The notes beneath the pieces were generated by a model that was not told the origin of the DNA, did no database searches, and saw only the letters and a program-made list of their open reading frames with translations. Made by a program: the position numbers and the translations under genes. A stretch of 64,000 nt of DNA, from contig NZ_AP018248.1 in assembly GCF_002368295.1 (NCBI RefSeq), positions 5,624,231 to 5,688,230 of the forward strand, given 5' to 3'. The stretch's first letter is position 1. Each line of letters opens with the position of its first letter. Shown one piece after another: positions 61,105 to 64,000 of this stretch. This DNA comes from Tolypothrix tenuis PCC 7101 (GTDB taxonomy: Bacteria; Cyanobacteriota; Cyanobacteriia; Cyanobacteriales; Nostocaceae).

Positions 61105-62637
61105 ATGATAGTTTTAGTCAGAGTTCCATATCTCTCAGAGTATAATTTGCTTGATGTGCGTGAAGAACCAGTTATTTCTTCGCTTGCTGGCTACTTGGAT
61201 AATATTGGTGTTCCTTTTAAAGTTTTTGACTTTCACCTAGATCGCTCTACTAACATTGAAGCTCTCAAAGAAAGTGGGGCTGAAACTTATGTTATAGGCG
61301 TTCGAGGTACTGGACTGCACTGGAAATATGCAGAAAGAGTGGCAATTCATTTATTGCAAGGCACGGATGCCAAAATTGTATTTTATGGACAGACAGGTAA
61401 ATTAGAGCATTGGCAAAGCCCATACCCTGAGCGAACTAAGGTGATCCATCATGATGAACAAGCCTTTGCAAAGGAACTCGATTTGCCACTAACTGGCTTT
61501 AGTTTTACTTCAGGTCTAAGACATTACCCTTATGGACTTCAACACCTCGATTCAATGGGGGAGAGAAGAAATTTGTTCAAAGCAACAATTGAAACGACTC
61601 GTGGCTGCCATTTTGGTTGCAAATTTTGTTTCATAAATCACGGTCGTAACTACTCTGAACGTTATACAAGACGATCTAATGATGATGTACTGGCTGATAT
61701 GCTCAATTACCTGAGTTCAGGAATCTCAAAATTCTGGTTTTACGACTCTGAATTTATTGGAGCGGATCGTTCTCAGTATCCACAGGTTGAGAATTTATTA
61801 ACACGTATACGTGACGAATTGCCACGAGTAGAGATTATGATCTATAGCCGCGCTGATACGTTAGAGCGTTTCAATAAATACCAATTACTTGCAGATGCAG
61901 GAGTTAACTCAGTTTTGCTAGGCATCGAATCCTTAGATGCTCAAGATCTCAAGGCAATGAATAAAGGACAGTCAGCAACGACAGCTCGTGAAGCAATATT
62001 AGCACTGAGAGATCATAAAATCTTTTGCAATCTTTCGTTCATTCTATTTAATAAGACAGCATCGGTGCTAACTATTCGTGAGAATCTTGATCGTTTTATA
62101 GAGTTTTATCAGGAAAAGAACTTTATATACGTAGGTCAAACTCTTTACTTCTCTTATGCATTTGAATCTGATTGGGCACCTAATCCTAAACTGAGAAAAC
62201 TTTCTGGTCAAACTCGACTTGGCGGTTCAACAACTTCAACACGCGCCCCTAGCGAGGGTGTTACTTTTGATCCTTCTCTTGAACCTTATGCGGAAATCTG
62301 TCGAATTATAAACTATGAACAGGTGAGAAAGCTGTGTGAACTCAATCTAGCAAAGGAACATCCAAATTCAGATCTACAAAAGCCAATTGTGCATAGGTGG
62401 GCAACATTGTTAACACTATTTACGTTGAATCTTATGGTAGTTGCTCTTGATGAGTTTCAAGTCGGAAGACTTAATATATCTTCTGTATTGAAGTATGAGG
62501 ATTGGGTTTACGCTTGTTACAAACAATTTAATGAAAAGATTTTGCCCCAAAGATGGGCACATACAATTACCGATCAGTATGGCTATTTCCCAGGTGATTG
62601 GAACGGCTGGGAAATAGCCATACCATCAATTGCCTAG
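61105..62637 (+). CDS. Radical SAM protein with B12-binding-like N-terminal domain
   Basis: The ATG at 61105 has GAGG 8 bases upstream. The 510-residue protein has an N-terminal Rossmann-like domain (1-150) of the cobalamin-binding type, though without a clear DxHxxG, and a radical SAM barrel with the [4Fe-4S] motif RGCHFGCKFCF (Cys-x3-Cys-x2-Cys). Later motifs are GISKFWFYDSEFIG and VNSVLLGIESLDAQDL. The layout matches class B-like radical SAM enzymes that methylate or rearrange unactivated carbons. A long C-terminal part (from about 390) is unusual. It is the likely key enzyme of this operon. Confidence 0.85.
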   Translation: MIVLVRVPYLSEYNLLDVREEPVISSLAGYLDNIGVPFKVFDFHLDRSTNIEALKESGAETYVIGVRGTGLHWKYAERVAIHLLQGTDAKIVFYGQTGKLEHWQSPYPERTKVIHHDEQAFAKELDLPLTGFSFTSGLRHYPYGLQHLDSMGERRNLFKATIETTRGCHFGCKFCFINHGRNYSERYTRRSNDDVLADMLNYLSSGISKFWFYDSEFIGADRSQYPQVENLLTRIRDELPRVEIMIYSRADTLERFNKYQLLADAGVNSVLLGIESLDAQDLKAMNKGQSATTAREAILALRDHKIFCNLSFILFNKTASVLTIRENLDRFIEFYQEKNFIYVGQTLYFSYAFESDWAPNPKLRKLSGQTRLGGSTTSTRAPSEGVTFDPSLEPYAEICRIINYEQVRKLCELNLAKEHPNSDLQKPIVHRWATLLTLFTLNLMVVALDEFQVGRLNISSVLKYEDWVYACYKQFNEKILPQRWAHTITDQYGYFPGDWNGWEIAIPSIA

Positions 62638-62670
62638 ATCCCAATTTTTGTAATTTACTTGGTAACAATC

Positions 62671-63369
62671 ATGAAAGATAAAGTTGTGTTTATTTCTGGC
62701 AGTGCTAGAGGGCTTGGAGCCTCTTTAGCAGAATATTTCTATCACGATAACGCTAATGTGTTTTGTGCTAGTAGAAGTGGCGAAAAGCCAAAATCACTTG
62801 AAAATACTGATCCGAAGCGGGTTAGCAGTGGAACTTTAGATATTTGCGATTACCCTAGTTGTGAACAGGCAATTTCTCAGTGTCTTTCAATCTTTGGAAG
62901 GATTGATATTCTTATCAATAATGCATCAGGTTTCTTCGGCAGAAAGAAAATCGGAGATTATTCGCCTGTTGAACTTAGATCTGAAATTGAAACAACCTTG
63001 CTTGGAGCCATCAATCTTACTAATGTTTTTGTTGAGCGTGCTGCTCTAGAAGAGATAAATCAGCATATTATATTTATTTCCTCAACTTCAGGACTATCAA
63101 GAGAAGGTGGCAATGAGTTATTCCCTGTTTATGCTGCTGCTAAAGCTGGCATTATCCGATTTGCAGAGTGTATCAACGCTTCTACGCGGGAAAAAGGAAT
63201 TTATTCACACACATTGATTCCAAGTAATATCCGTGAAGCAAATCTTGCTTATGAAGCAGCAGTCTCCCGCTCTGACGTTTTTCAGGCAATCAAGTTTTTA
63301 ATTGAACCTAGCCATAACCTTTACGTGGATCAAATCGTACTGAATCCAGCAAGAGTTCAGAAACCCTAA
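62671..63369 (+). CDS. Short-chain dehydrogenase/reductase
   Basis: A 232-residue classical SDR from the ATG at 62671. NAD(P)-binding SGSARGLGASLAEYF (TGxxxGxG variant), the NNASG motif (in DILINNASGFFG), the catalytic Ser in FISSTSG and the YxxxK pair in YAAAKAG are all present. Cofactor preference cannot be fixed: the residue after beta-2 is in FCASRSGEK, where Arg favours NADP(H). It lies 33 bp after the radical SAM gene and should oxidise or reduce an alcohol/ketone in the same pathway. Confidence 0.88.
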   Translation: MKDKVVFISGSARGLGASLAEYFYHDNANVFCASRSGEKPKSLENTDPKRVSSGTLDICDYPSCEQAISQCLSIFGRIDILINNASGFFGRKKIGDYSPVELRSEIETTLLGAINLTNVFVERAALEEINQHIIFISSTSGLSREGGNELFPVYAAAKAGIIRFAECINASTREKGIYSHTLIPSNIREANLAYEAAVSRSDVFQAIKFLIEPSHNLYVDQIVLNPARVQKP

Positions 63370-63437
63370 ACTCTTGGCGATTCCGTTGTAGCGTTTTATT
63401 AATGCTTATTGCACATCTTTGAGAGAATAACTTTGGC

Positions 63438-64000
63438 ATGGGAAGTAAAAAAAAACACTTCGAGAGAAATATGAAAATCGTCCTTGCATGGAATTAAGCA
63501 AGCACTTTGCTGATATTTCAAGTGGTGCGATACAAGTTCCGCGCACAGATATACTTCCAGATCAAGAATTTCTCTCTCAAGCAGATGATATAAAAGAATA
63601 CTGTAATGTTTACAAACGTAATATGGCACCATTTTGTAAACATTACTGCGCTAGTATTCCATTTGTATTTGAAGAGCAATGTCGTATTGGCATGGCATTG
63701 CTTCGCATGGCTCGTTGCCTTCCTGATGAACAGGTTCTCACATTTTATGAGACCGATTCTCCAGATGGTACAAGTGCTAGAACTTTGGCTGAACTTGCTT
63801 CTGGGAAAGTGATAACATTGACTAATGGTTTACACACCGTTAACAGGAAAAAATTTGAGGAGCTTTGTCGGCATCCTTTTTCATATTTTTATTTAGGATA
63901 TTTCTGTGACATAACACCGCAGCTTATACGCACTTTGCCTAATTCAAATGTATTTGCGGATGGTTTTGACGTAATTTATGAAAATGTAACATTTCAGTTT
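63438..64000 (+). CDS. Probable SAM-dependent methyltransferase, partial, with frameshift in an A9 run
   Basis: From the ATG at 63438 the frame MGSKKKHFERNMKIVL stops at 63495. If one A is added to the A9 run at 63447-63455, it becomes MGSKKKTLREKYENRPCMEL and stays open to the window end. Without that, the frame could begin at ATG 63488 (MELSKHFADISSGAIQ), which lacks a ribosome-binding site. The protein shows SIPFVFEEQCRIGMALLRMA and YETDSPDGTSARTLAELASG, then ITLTNGLHTV, with a style of substrate-binding methyltransferases, but the glycine-rich motif I is not clear. It is the fifth gene of the operon and continues beyond the window. Confidence 0.5.

Overview
The window comes from a filamentous, heterocyst-forming cyanobacterium (Nostoc/Anabaena/Calothrix type). 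The support is the octamer GCGATCGC scattered through it, a divergent cyanophycin pair (cphA2/cphB2), a flavodiiron pair of the Flv1B/Flv3B type, a COP23-like protein, and the short palindromic and hairpin repeats typical of Nostocales intergenic DNA. No rRNA, tRNA or CRISPR array was seen.

Region 1 (about 1-33 kb) looks chromosomal. Nitrogen and carbon storage genes come first: two paralogous GH13 alpha-amylase-family enzymes flank a DAHP synthase, cyanophycin synthetase 2 (minus) and cyanophycinase (plus). Next are moaE, a GAF-PAS-PAS hybrid histidine kinase with an NTF2-like protein behind it, a fasciclin-domain exported protein, a GST-like protein, an M48 protease followed by a COP23 protein, a large dynamin-like GTPase, flv1B with a 5'-truncated flv3B, a CHAT-PAS-LuxR fusion, an orphan ParD antitoxin and a 923-residue RTX/VWA protein. 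Several MITE-like inverted-repeat elements sit between genes, one of them a 331-bp element with a near-perfect 10-bp target duplication.

Region 2 (about 33-58 kb) has plasmid character. It holds an iteron array next to a RepA-type initiator, a ParA/ribbon-helix-helix partition operon surrounded by repeated centromere-like sites, VapD, a BrnT/antitoxin pair, an AAA-ATPase/DUF4276 defence-like pair, a cytosine-5 methyltransferase cut by a 194-bp MITE and followed by a truncated probable endonuclease, a methylase-like gene with a decayed duplicate, an NYN-domain protein and an intact IS630-family element. A roughly 700-bp stretch at 50.65-51.34 kb has almost no coding signal but many hairpins on the minus strand; it is the best candidate for a large structured RNA, possibly HEARO/omega-RNA-like. 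A replication and partition backbone contiguous with housekeeping genes implies an integrated plasmid, a megaplasmid that carries these genes, or an assembly join.

Region 3 (58-64 kb) starts with two tandem, diverged sequences resembling the left ends of Tn7-like transposons and a decayed IS4-type transposase. A tight operon follows: class II aldolase-domain protein, methyltransferase, radical SAM protein, short-chain dehydrogenase, and a further reading frame (probable methyltransferase) that runs off the window and needs a frameshift in an A9 run. It looks like a small-molecule biosynthesis cluster of unknown product.
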